Shown here in pieces: positions 53,046-61,000 of a DNA stretch of 64,000 bases (its first letter is position 1; every line of letters starts with the position of its first letter). The notes beneath the pieces are model-generated. The model worked only from the letters and a program-made list of their open reading frames with translations, searched no databases and was not told the origin of the DNA. A program made the position numbers and the translations under genes. Source of the stretch: Aquimarina amphilecti (lineage in GTDB: Bacteria; Bacteroidota; Bacteroidia; Flavobacteriales; Flavobacteriaceae); NCBI RefSeq assembly GCF_900109375.1, contig NZ_FOAB01000002.1:558001-622000 (forward strand). The letters are read 5' to 3'.

Positions 53046-53381
53046 ATGAAGCTACTAATGAATAGAGTTTTATCCTGTTTTGTTTTTTTGTTGATAACTA
53101 CAGTGGTAGTATCTCAGGAAGTCCCGAAATATGATTATTTAGAAATTATTGTGGTCCAAAAGGCTAATAATAGTGGGAGAGTAAAACGAATAAAAGTTCA
53201 AGAACAGAAATCTTTAGAAGGCAAGCAGATTACAATTAAGGAAATAGAAGATTTAGAAGGAACTTCTGATTTGCTATATTATATGAATGCTGCTAATTGG
53301 GAATTCATAGATCGCCAATCTGTAGTATCCGAGGAAAATGATCCCGTATGGATGAGCTATATTTTCCGAAAGAGAAGATAA
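53046..53381 (+). CDS. Hypothetical secreted protein
   Basis: 111 residues with a signal peptide (VFLLITTVVVSQE). The small mature domain ends in a charged tail (YIFRKRR). The NAANWEFIDRQSV stretch suggests a short beta domain. No family recognised. It has terminators on both sides, so it is probably a single-gene unit. Confidence 0.65.
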   Translation: MKLLMNRVLSCFVFLLITTVVVSQEVPKYDYLEIIVVQKANNSGRVKRIKVQEQKSLEGKQITIKEIEDLEGTSDLLYYMNAANWEFIDRQSVVSEENDPVWMSYIFRKRR

Positions 53382-53390
53382 GTAAGGAAT

Positions 53391-53428
53391 AAATAAAAAC
53401 CCTCACAGAAATGTAAGGGTTTTTATTT
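53391..53428. terminator. Bidirectional intrinsic terminator
   Basis: AAATAAAAACCCT pairs with AGGGTTTTTATTT between the secreted protein gene and convergent ahcY. Confidence 0.85.
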
Positions 53429-53450
53429 AAACTAAAAATTATTTCTAATC

Positions 53451-54767
53451 TTAGTATCTGTAATGTTCAGGTTTAAATGGTCCCTCAACAGTTACGCCAA
53501 TATATTCAGCTTGATCGTTACGTAACTCTGTAAGTTCAACACCAATTTTAGCTAAATGTAATTTTGCTACTTTTTCATCTAAGTGTTTTGGTAGCATATA
53601 CACTTCGTTGTCGTATTTCTCACTGTTTTTCCAAAGCTCAATTTGTGCTAACGTTTGGTTTGTAAAGGAATTACTCATTACAAAACTTGGGTGACCTGTA
53701 GCACAACCTAGATTTACTAAACGACCTTCTGCAAGAATGATTACATCATTTCCATTTACATTGTACTTGTCAACTTGAGGCTTAATAGTGTCTTTAGTAT
53801 GACCGTATTTTTCGTTTAGCCAAGCCATGTCAATTTCGTTATCAAAATGCCCAATATTACATACAATAGCTTTGTCTTTTAAAGCTTCAAAATGATGACC
53901 TTGAACGATATCCTTGTTTCCTGTAGTAGTAATTACAATATCGCTATTTCCGATAACAGTTTCTAGTTTCTTTACTTCAAAACCGTCCATGGCAGCTTGT
54001 AATGCGCAGATAGGATCTATTTCTGTAACGGTAACAATACTTCCCGCACCTTTAAAAGAAGCAGCAGTACCTTTACCAACATCTCCGTATCCACAAACTG
54101 TAACTCGTTTTCCGGCTAGCATAATATCGGTTGCTCTTCTTATTGCATCTACTGCACTTTCTTTACATCCGTATTTGTTGTCAAATTTAGATTTAGTAAC
54201 AGAGTCATTTACATTGATAGCAGGCATAGTTAAGGTTCCGTTTTTTACTCTTTCGTATAAACGATGAACACCTGTAGTAGTTTCTTCAGATAAACCTTTG
54301 ATTCCTTTAGCTAATTCAGGATAACGATCTAAAACCATATTTGTTAAATCTCCACCATCATCAAGAATCATATTTAGCGGTTGGCGATCTTCTCCAAAGA
54401 ATAAAGTTTGCTCAATACACCAGTCAAACTCTTCCTCGTTCATGCCTTTCCAAGCATATACAGGAATTCCTGCATCAGCAATAGCAGCTGCAGCTTGATC
54501 TTGTGTAGAAAATATGTTACAAGAACTCCAAGTAACCTCTGCACCAAGAGCTTGTAATGTTTCTATTAACACAGCAGTTTGGATAGTCATATGAAGACAC
54601 CCTGCGATACGAGAACCTTTAAGAGGTTGTTCGTCTTTATATTCTTCTCTAAGGGACATAAGACCTGGCATCTCAGCTTCTGCTAGTTCGATTTCTTTTC
54701 TTCCCCAGGCAGCTAATGAAATGTCTTTAACTTTGTAAGGAACATAAGGTACTGTTTTGGTACTCAT
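53451..54767 (-). CDS. ahcY: Adenosylhomocysteinase
   Basis: Hydrolyses S-adenosylhomocysteine to adenosine and homocysteine, keeping methylation running. Start ATG 54767 ([15 protein letters not shown]); the ATG at 54815 adds 16 unconserved residues. NAD-binding motif [10 protein letters not shown] (~225), substrate-binding [13 protein letters not shown], and the C-terminal KPEHYRY. 438 residues, normal size. Divergent from the phosphopantetheinyl transferase. Confidence 0.97.
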   Translation of the reverse strand: MSTKTVPYVPYKVKDISLAAWGRKEIELAEAEMPGLMSLREEYKDEQPLKGSRIAGCLHMTIQTAVLIETLQALGAEVTWSSCNIFSTQDQAAAAIADAGIPVYAWKGMNEEEFDWCIEQTLFFGEDRQPLNMILDDGGDLTNMVLDRYPELAKGIKGLSEETTTGVHRLYERVKNGTLTMPAINVNDSVTKSKFDNKYGCKESAVDAIRRATDIMLAGKRVTVCGYGDVGKGTAASFKGAGSIVTVTEIDPICALQAAMDGFEVKKLETVIGNSDIVITTTGNKDIVQGHHFEALKDKAIVCNIGHFDNEIDMAWLNEKYGHTKDTIKPQVDKYNVNGNDVIILAEGRLVNLGCATGHPSFVMSNSFTNQTLAQIELWKNSEKYDNEVYMLPKHLDEKVAKLHLAKIGVELTELRNDQAEYIGVTVEGPFKPEHYRY

Positions 54768-54905
54768 AGTATCTGTTTTATGTTTATGAAGTGCAATAAT
54801 TTTAGTATTTCGCACTAAATTATTCTAAATTCGTCTCCTGAAAATCAAGATACTGATGTCCTGAATTTCAGTTTGCAAAGGTACATAATAACTTTAAGAA
54901 TTCAC

Positions 54906-55535
54906 ATGCCTCTTTACAAAACTATAACAGTAGATGATAGCACTAATATCTTGATTTGGAAGATAGAAGAGTCTTTTGAAACTCTATCTGAAGGAATTAA
55001 GTTAACGGATCATTGCCAGAATCGGGTGGATAACATGAAATCGGATATGCATAGAAGAGGGTTTATGAGTGTCCGCCATTTATTAGCAATTTTTGGATAT
55101 AATGATCACGATTTATATTACGATGATTTTGGAAAACCGCATTTAAAGGATGGAAAGCAGATCTCAATAACCCATTCTTATGAATATGCGGGGATTATTA
55201 TAAGTGATAAACTTGTAGGGATCGATATCGAAAAGCAGCGTGAAAAAATCCTTAGGATTGCTCATAAGTTTGTAGAGTCTGAACAAGATTTTGTAGATCA
55301 ACAAGATGAAAAAACGAGAGTGCTTACCGTTATTTGGGGGGCAAAAGAATCTTTATATAAATTATATGGTACAGCAGGATTAAGTTTTGAGCAAAATGTA
55401 CATATCATGCCATTTGATCTTACAATGCCTTTTACTGCAGGTAGTATTCATCATAATGATAAAATTAGTCATTATGAGATAACTTTTATGGAATTTGATG
55501 GTTTTACCTGTGTGTACGCTTTGCCTTATGTCTGA
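54906..55535 (+). CDS. 4'-phosphopantetheinyl transferase superfamily protein
   Basis: 209 residues from ATG 54906 (TTG 54873 also in frame). Sfp-type motifs: GIDIEK (metal-binding Asp/Glu) and WGAKESLYKLYG. It attaches the phosphopantetheine arm of CoA to carrier proteins, either ACP or a secondary-metabolite synthase. No carrier protein gene is near, and it is divergent from ahcY. Confidence 0.88.
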   Translation: MPLYKTITVDDSTNILIWKIEESFETLSEGIKLTDHCQNRVDNMKSDMHRRGFMSVRHLLAIFGYNDHDLYYDDFGKPHLKDGKQISITHSYEYAGIIISDKLVGIDIEKQREKILRIAHKFVESEQDFVDQQDEKTRVLTVIWGAKESLYKLYGTAGLSFEQNVHIMPFDLTMPFTAGSIHHNDKISHYEITFMEFDGFTCVYALPYV

Positions 55536-55569
55536 ATATGATAAACAAGAATTTTGAAAATTTTATAAG

Positions 55570-55830
55570 ATGCAAATATCAATAGAATTAACACTTACCC
55601 CTCTACAAAATGATTTCGAAGAACACATAATTAGATTCATAAAAAGATTGAGAAATTCAAAATTTAAAGTAATAGAAAACCCATTAAGTACACAAGTATA
55701 CGGCACGTATGATGAAGTAATGTCTTTTTTAACTTTAGAAATCAAAAAGGCTTTCGGAGACATGGAGCACGTTTTGGTTTATATGAAAATGGTAAAGAGT
55801 AACAGGAGCGATTATGAGCCAAGTTTTTGA
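55570..55830 (+). CDS. Thiamine-binding (YkoF/MTH1187-type) small protein
   Basis: 86 residues with a ferredoxin-like fold pattern. MQISIELTLTPL at the start and the NPLSTQVYGTYDEVM region match the Thiamine_BP family, whose members bind thiamine or hydroxymethylpyrimidine. First gene of a tight operon; it overlaps the PnuC-family gene by 17 nt, suggesting that the transporter carries thiamine or a related compound. Confidence 0.75.
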   Translation: MQISIELTLTPLQNDFEEHIIRFIKRLRNSKFKVIENPLSTQVYGTYDEVMSFLTLEIKKAFGDMEHVLVYMKMVKSNRSDYEPSF

Positions 55831-56446
55831 TTTTCTTTTCGGTCAATATTCTGAATATTCTACACTTGATATTTCTTTAGAAGTTATTGCGGTGCTATTT
55901 GGAATAGCTAGTGTCTTTTTTGCTTGGATGAATAAAATATGGGTGTATCCTACAGGTATTATAAGTACTTCTATTTATGTGTATTTACTTTTAAAATGGT
56001 CTTTGTTAGGTGATATGATGATCAATGCATATTATTTTGTAATGAGTATATATGGTTGGTATATATGGACAAAGAAAATAGATGAAACACATACAACTCC
56101 CATTTCTAGAACAACTTCTACAGAAAAGAGGATAGAGTTTCTGATTTTTGTTGGAACATTAGTTTTTGTATATGTTATTTACAGAATATTTGATAAATGG
56201 AATGATTGGACGGCATATGTTGATACATTAACAACAGCTATATTCTTTGTGGGAATGTGGTTGATGGCGAGAAGGAAAATAGAGAATTGGATTTTTTGGA
56301 TTATCGGAGATATTATTTCTATCCCTTTGTATTTTTATAAAGGATTTACTTTTACTAGTTTTCAGTATATCATCTTTACATTTATGGCAATTCAAGGATA
56401 TTTAGCATGGAAGAAAAGTTTAGACAAGAATTTAGCGACTGTATAA
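55814..56446 (+). CDS. pnuC: PnuC-family vitamin transporter
   Basis: 210 residues with about seven transmembrane helices. PnuC motifs: WVYPTGIISTSIYVYLL, NAYYFVMSIYGWYIW and the C-terminal WIIGDIISIPLY region. The family takes up nicotinamide riboside (PnuC), riboflavin or thiamine (PnuT). The neighbours point both ways: a thiamine-binding protein upstream and a NadR-like kinase downstream. It overlaps the kinase gene by 40 nt. Confidence 0.88.
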   Translation: MSQVFDFLFGQYSEYSTLDISLEVIAVLFGIASVFFAWMNKIWVYPTGIISTSIYVYLLLKWSLLGDMMINAYYFVMSIYGWYIWTKKIDETHTTPISRTTSTEKRIEFLIFVGTLVFVYVIYRIFDKWNDWTAYVDTLTTAIFFVGMWLMARRKIENWIFWIIGDIISIPLYFYKGFTFTSFQYIIFTFMAIQGYLAWKKSLDKNLATV

Positions 56447-56976
56447 GAGTTGTATTATTTGGCCCTGAATCAACGGGTAAAACTACTTTGTCTAGACAAT
56501 TAGCAAATCATTATAATGTTTCCTGGGTCCCAGAATATATGAGAATATATCTTCAAGATAAATGGAATAGACTTAAAGAAGTTTGTGTTTATGAAGATTT
56601 GATTCCAATTGCTGCTGGACAAATGAAGTTAGAAAATCAAATGATTAAAAAAGAAGATCCAATAATCTTTTGTGACACAAATCTTTTGGAGATTAAAGTC
56701 TATTCTGAAGCTTATTATGATGGATCAGTTCCAGAAATTATAGAGAAATTTTCGCTAGAAAACACATATGATTTGTATCTTTTAACTTATATTGACACTC
56801 CCTGGGTTCCGGATGATTTAAGGGATAAGCCGGATCAGAGAGAAGAGATGTTTTTGAATTTCAAAGAATCTTTAGAAGAAAATAATTGTAATTATGTTAC
56901 ATTAAAAGGAGATTCAGATACTCGTTTTAAGAAAGCAAAAGTTATCATTGACCAATTAATAAAAGAAGCAAAGTGA
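56407..56976 (+). CDS. NadR-like AAA ATPase / ribosylnicotinamide kinase-type protein
   Basis: 189 residues. P-loop GPESTGKTTLS (~21-31), then VPEYMRIY and FCDTNLLEIKVYSE, as in the kinase domain of NadR. The nucleotidylyltransferase and HTH domains of NadR are absent. It would phosphorylate the vitamin imported by the PnuC-type transporter to trap it. The 40-nt overlap with that gene is long but the frame is fully open. Its stop overlaps the next start (GTGA). Confidence 0.8.
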   Translation: MEEKFRQEFSDCIRVVLFGPESTGKTTLSRQLANHYNVSWVPEYMRIYLQDKWNRLKEVCVYEDLIPIAAGQMKLENQMIKKEDPIIFCDTNLLEIKVYSEAYYDGSVPEIIEKFSLENTYDLYLLTYIDTPWVPDDLRDKPDQREEMFLNFKESLEENNCNYVTLKGDSDTRFKKAKVIIDQLIKEAK

Positions 56977-58538
56977 ATATTACAGATAAGGATATTAAAC
57001 TCATAAGATCAAAAGAATTAACTGTAGAAAAAGTGTTGTCTCAAATAGAGACATTTAAGAACGAAATTCCTTTTGTAGCGTTGAGAAGTGCTGCTAGTTT
57101 AGATAATGGAATTTTGAAGTTCTCCGAACATTATCAATCTGAGTTAACTAAATTGTATGAGTCAAGATCAGCAGATTTAAACACGACTAAATTTGTTCCT
57201 GCTTCCGGAGCTGCAACCAGAATGTTTAAAGAGTTGTTTAAGTTCTTAGATAACTATGAATATCAAAAAGAAAGTCTCAATTCATATACGAATCATGAGA
57301 AGGCTAATGCGATACGACTTTTTTTAATTGGGTTAGAAAAATTTCCTTTTTATGATATTGTAATGCAAAAAGTAAAAAGCTCTTATCCTAATTTCACATC
57401 GCTCTCAGAAGGAAGACAGCTTCATATTTTTGTAGAAATGATGTTAAAAGAAAAAGGATTAAATTTTGGAGCCTATCCCAAAGGATTGCTGCCATTTCAT
57501 AAGTATACGAATAGTATATCAACGTCTTTTGAGGAGCATCTGTTTGAAGCTGCAGGATATAATAAAAATATAAAAGGAGACTCTAAACTACATTTTACAA
57601 TCTCTAAAGAACATCTAGATGCATTTAAAGATGAATTTGAAAGAATAAAGAAAAAGGTAGAAGCCGAGACTAATACAAATTTTATAATTACATATTCTTT
57701 TCAGAAATCAGAAACCGATACGATAGCGGTGGATGAAAATAATGAGCCATTTAGAAAAGAAGATGGTTCGTTGCTATTTAGACCAGGCGGACATGGCGCG
57801 TTAATCGAAAATTTAAACGATTTAGATTCTGATATTATATATATCAAAAATATTGATAATGTAGTAGTCCGAAAATATCAAGATGAGGTATCCGGATATA
57901 AAAAGGTGTTGGCTGGTAAGTTAATTGAGATTCAAGATGAGTCATTTAGAATATTAAATGCGATTGATAAAAAAGCACCTACTGAAGCGGAATTAAAAGA
58001 TATTAAGAAATTTTTGGTAGAGCAACTTAATGTGAGACTGCCTCTAGATTTTGATAAGTTCTCGGAAAACTACAAACTTGAATTTTTAAAGGAATCATTA
58101 GATCGACCTATTAGAGTTTGCGGTATGGTGATTAATGAAGGAGAACCAGGAGGAGGTCCTTTTTGGGTTAAAAAAGAAAATGGAAGGTTGGTCTTACAGA
58201 TTATCGAAACACCACAAATAAATTCTGAGGATAATAGGCAGCAGGATATTTTAAAAAGTGCTACCCATTTTAACCCGGTAGATTTGGTTTGTGGAGTTCG
58301 AGATTATAAAGGAATTAAATTTAATTTGTTGGATTTTGTAGATCCAGACGCCGGATTTATAACAACAAAATCTCTTAACGGGGAGGTTTTGAAAGCATTG
58401 GAGTTACCAGGATTATGGAATGGAGCTATGGCAAATTGGATTAGTGTTTTTGTAGAAGTTCCTCTTACTACTTTTAACCCTGTTAAAACAGTGAATGATT
58501 TATTAAAGTCAGCGCATCAGGTAAAACTTTTTTCGTGA
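56973..58538 (+). CDS. DUF4301-family protein
   Basis: 521 residues, GTG start overlapping the kinase stop. Long soluble protein with VPASGAATRMFKEL near residue 75, LFRPGGHGALIENLNDL and GEPGGGPFWV. The GAATRMFK and GGHGAL motifs are reminiscent of nucleotidyltransferase folds, but I do not assign a reaction. No signal peptide. Its position suggests vitamin or nucleotide metabolism. Confidence 0.8.
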   Translation: MNITDKDIKLIRSKELTVEKVLSQIETFKNEIPFVALRSAASLDNGILKFSEHYQSELTKLYESRSADLNTTKFVPASGAATRMFKELFKFLDNYEYQKESLNSYTNHEKANAIRLFLIGLEKFPFYDIVMQKVKSSYPNFTSLSEGRQLHIFVEMMLKEKGLNFGAYPKGLLPFHKYTNSISTSFEEHLFEAAGYNKNIKGDSKLHFTISKEHLDAFKDEFERIKKKVEAETNTNFIITYSFQKSETDTIAVDENNEPFRKEDGSLLFRPGGHGALIENLNDLDSDIIYIKNIDNVVVRKYQDEVSGYKKVLAGKLIEIQDESFRILNAIDKKAPTEAELKDIKKFLVEQLNVRLPLDFDKFSENYKLEFLKESLDRPIRVCGMVINEGEPGGGPFWVKKENGRLVLQIIETPQINSEDNRQQDILKSATHFNPVDLVCGVRDYKGIKFNLLDFVDPDAGFITTKSLNGEVLKALELPGLWNGAMANWISVFVEVPLTTFNPVKTVNDLLKSAHQVKLFS

Positions 58539-58936
58539 ACATACCAGTAATTATTAGTGAGCTAAAGTTTAAAGCAGTGAGAAGTTCTGGTGCTGGAGGT
58601 CAGCACGTAAATAAAGTATCTTCTAAGGTTGAGCTTTCTTTTAATATATCAGACTCTAAAGGAATGACTGATGAAGAAAAATTACGGATCTCTCAAAAGC
58701 TAGTTTCAAGAATTACTAAATCGGATGATTTAATTTTATATTGTGGAGATACTAGAAGCCAACATAAAAATAAAGAACTAGTAATTAGCAGGTTTTTAGA
58801 TATCCTAAAAGCTGGTCTGCATATTCCTAAGCCAAGAAAGCGCTCTAGGCCATCAAAATCTTCTATTAAAAAACGATTGGAAAATAAAAAAAGACAAGGA
58901 TTGAAAAAATCTAATCGTAAAAAACCTTTATTGTAA
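58535..58936 (+). CDS. arfB: Alternative ribosome-rescue factor ArfB (peptidyl-tRNA hydrolase)
   Basis: 133 residues, GTG start overlapping the DUF4301 stop. The GGQ motif lies at SSGAGGQHVNKVSSKVEL (~22-40) and the C-terminal tail is strongly basic (KKRLENKKRQGLKKSNRKK), as needed to enter the empty mRNA channel of stalled ribosomes. It releases the nascent chain by hydrolysis. Last gene of the operon. Confidence 0.92.
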   Translation: MNIPVIISELKFKAVRSSGAGGQHVNKVSSKVELSFNISDSKGMTDEEKLRISQKLVSRITKSDDLILYCGDTRSQHKNKELVISRFLDILKAGLHIPKPRKRSRPSKSSIKKRLENKKRQGLKKSNRKKPLL

Positions 58937-59134
58937 CAGCATCAACACTAATACCGTGTAAAATTTCTACACTTTTGTGTGGATTTTACAAATTTCTACA
59001 GTTTTTAATTTTCTTTAAAAACAGTTAAATATCTTAAAATCAGGTATTTAGTTTAATTTATTCATTTGTTTATTTTTTGGAACAATTATTCCTAGTTATA
59101 AAAGAGTAAGACCAGTTTTTACAATAATAACAAA

Positions 59135-59464
59135 ATGAAAAATTTAAAAATGATCATCGCGATAGTAGTAAGCATTATATCAGCACAAGGAGTGATAGCT
59201 CAGGATGAGTTGGCTGAAAATGACGGATGGGAATTTATGGATTATGAATATGAAGTACAGGAGTATGCAGAAATTGAAATTGTAGAATTACCAATGTCAA
59301 TTCAAGATGCTGCTGCGAGAGATTTTGAAAACTTACGTATATACAAAGCCTACATGTCTAAGGATAATACTTATAAAATTGTTCTTAAAGGTAAAGATAA
59401 CTACACTAAAGTTGTATTTGCTAGCGCTAATGGCGAATGGATAAAGCCAGACGACAAATCTTAA
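59135..59464 (+). CDS. Hypothetical exported acidic protein
   Basis: 109 residues with a signal peptide (cleavage near GVIAQ, ~23). The mature part begins very acidic (MDYEYEVQEYAEIEIVEL) and continues with an IQDAAARDFENLRIYKAY segment that resembles PepSY-like domains. Unknown role. Followed by a strong terminator. Confidence 0.65.
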   Translation: MKNLKMIIAIVVSIISAQGVIAQDELAENDGWEFMDYEYEVQEYAEIEIVELPMSIQDAAARDFENLRIYKAYMSKDNTYKIVLKGKDNYTKVVFASANGEWIKPDDKS

Positions 59465-59526
59465 ATCTAGGGGTAGAAAAGGATATCGTTTTGCAACCAA
59501 AAGACGATATAAAGTTGTTTAGTGCT

Positions 59527-59560
59527 AAAAAGAGACCCAATCCCAAGGGTCTCTTTTTTA
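59527..59560 (+). terminator. Intrinsic terminator
   Basis: AAAAAGAGACCC pairs with GGGTCTCTTTTT, with a long T run after it. Confidence 0.9.
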
Positions 59561-59647
59561 TTTTTTACGTTTCTTTGATGTAGAGAATTATTAAATGTTA
59601 TTAATGTTTAATTTTATGTATTACATTTAGAATTAAATGATGTCAAT

Positions 59648-61000
59648 ATGTCCAAATTACTAATTGTTGAAGATGATGTTGCTTTTTGTACAATGCTTAA
59701 AACTTTTTTGCAAAAAAAAGGATATGAGGTGTCTACTTCATTTTCTGGAAGCGAAGCTGTTTTACAAATTCAAGAGCATACATTTGATGTTGTACTTACC
59801 GATGTAAGGTTACCAGATAGAGATGGTATTACTTTATTAGAGGATATCCGGATGAAAAACCCAAAAACTCAGGTGGTTATTATGACGGGTTATGCTGAGA
59901 TTAATATGGCTGTTAGTGCAATTAAGCAAGGGGCATTTGACTACGTTTCTAAACCATTCAATCCAGATAAGATACTGCAGATTATAGAAAACGCTTTAAA
60001 CGCTGAAACAAAAAATTCAGAGCCGAATAGAAATAAAGAGCGAAAGAATAACGAAAGAATTATTCCTAGCAACAATTCTTTTGTCAAAGGAATTAGCGAT
60101 GCTTCTAAAAAATTAAATGAGTATGTTGCTCTAGTGGCGCCTACACGTATGTCTGTATTGGTTATTGGTGATAGTGGTACAGGAAAAGAATATGTTGCTA
60201 GTAGTATTCATAAAGCTAGTAAAAGAGCAGATAAGCCTTTTGTTCCTGTTGATTGTGGAGCTATTCCAAAAGAGATTGCGTCAAGTGAATTTTTTGGTCA
60301 TATAAAAGGATCCTTTACCGGTGCAGTTAATGACAAAGTAGGTCATTTTGAAGCAGCTAATGGGGGTACTTTGTTTTTAGATGAAATAGGTAATCTTAGT
60401 TATGAATTACAAGTTCAATTGCTTAGGGCGTTACAAGAACGAAAAATTAAACCGGTAGGTAGTAATAAGGAAATAGAGGTTGATATTAGAGTTATTGCGG
60501 CTACAAATGAAGATCTTAGTAATGCAGTTAAAGAAGGAGAGTTTAGAGAAGATTTATATCATCGACTAAATGAGTTTTCGATAAAAGTCCCACCGCTAAA
60601 AGATAGAATAGAAGATTTAATGCTCTTTGCGAATTATTTTCTTGAAGAATCTAACGTGGAGTTGGATAAACATGTCGTTGGTTTTGCAGATGAAGTATTA
60701 GATACATTTAAAAAATATGACTGGCCTGGTAACCTAAGGGAGCTAAAAAATATAGTTAAAAGATCGGTGCTGTTATCACAAAATGAGATGATCACTATGG
60801 ATGTATTACCTAATGATATAGCATATGCTTCTCATAACTCGAAGCAAACGTATGGTTTGTTTAAAAATCAGAATGAGCAGGAATTGATTTTGGATGCTTT
60901 AGAAAAAGCAAATGGTAACAAAGCAAAAGCTGCACGTATGTTAGATATAGATAGAAAGACACTATACAATAAGTTGAAACAATATGATATAAGTCTTTAG
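59648..61000 (+). CDS. Sigma-54-dependent response regulator (NtrC family)
   Basis: 450 residues: receiver (~1-120, phospho-Asp in VLTDVRLPD), AAA+ domain (~145-375; Walker A GDSGTGKE, sigma-54 contact loop GSFTGA, Walker B LFLDEIG) and Fis-type HTH (NGNKAKAARMLDIDRKTLYN). The contact loop is GSFTGA in place of GAFTGA, a tolerated variant. It activates sigma-54 promoters when phosphorylated. Its stop overlaps the convergent histidine kinase by 4 bp; the two probably form a pair. Confidence 0.95.
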   Translation: MSKLLIVEDDVAFCTMLKTFLQKKGYEVSTSFSGSEAVLQIQEHTFDVVLTDVRLPDRDGITLLEDIRMKNPKTQVVIMTGYAEINMAVSAIKQGAFDYVSKPFNPDKILQIIENALNAETKNSEPNRNKERKNNERIIPSNNSFVKGISDASKKLNEYVALVAPTRMSVLVIGDSGTGKEYVASSIHKASKRADKPFVPVDCGAIPKEIASSEFFGHIKGSFTGAVNDKVGHFEAANGGTLFLDEIGNLSYELQVQLLRALQERKIKPVGSNKEIEVDIRVIAATNEDLSNAVKEGEFREDLYHRLNEFSIKVPPLKDRIEDLMLFANYFLEESNVELDKHVVGFADEVLDTFKKYDWPGNLRELKNIVKRSVLLSQNEMITMDVLPNDIAYASHNSKQTYGLFKNQNEQELILDALEKANGNKAKAARMLDIDRKTLYNKLKQYDISL

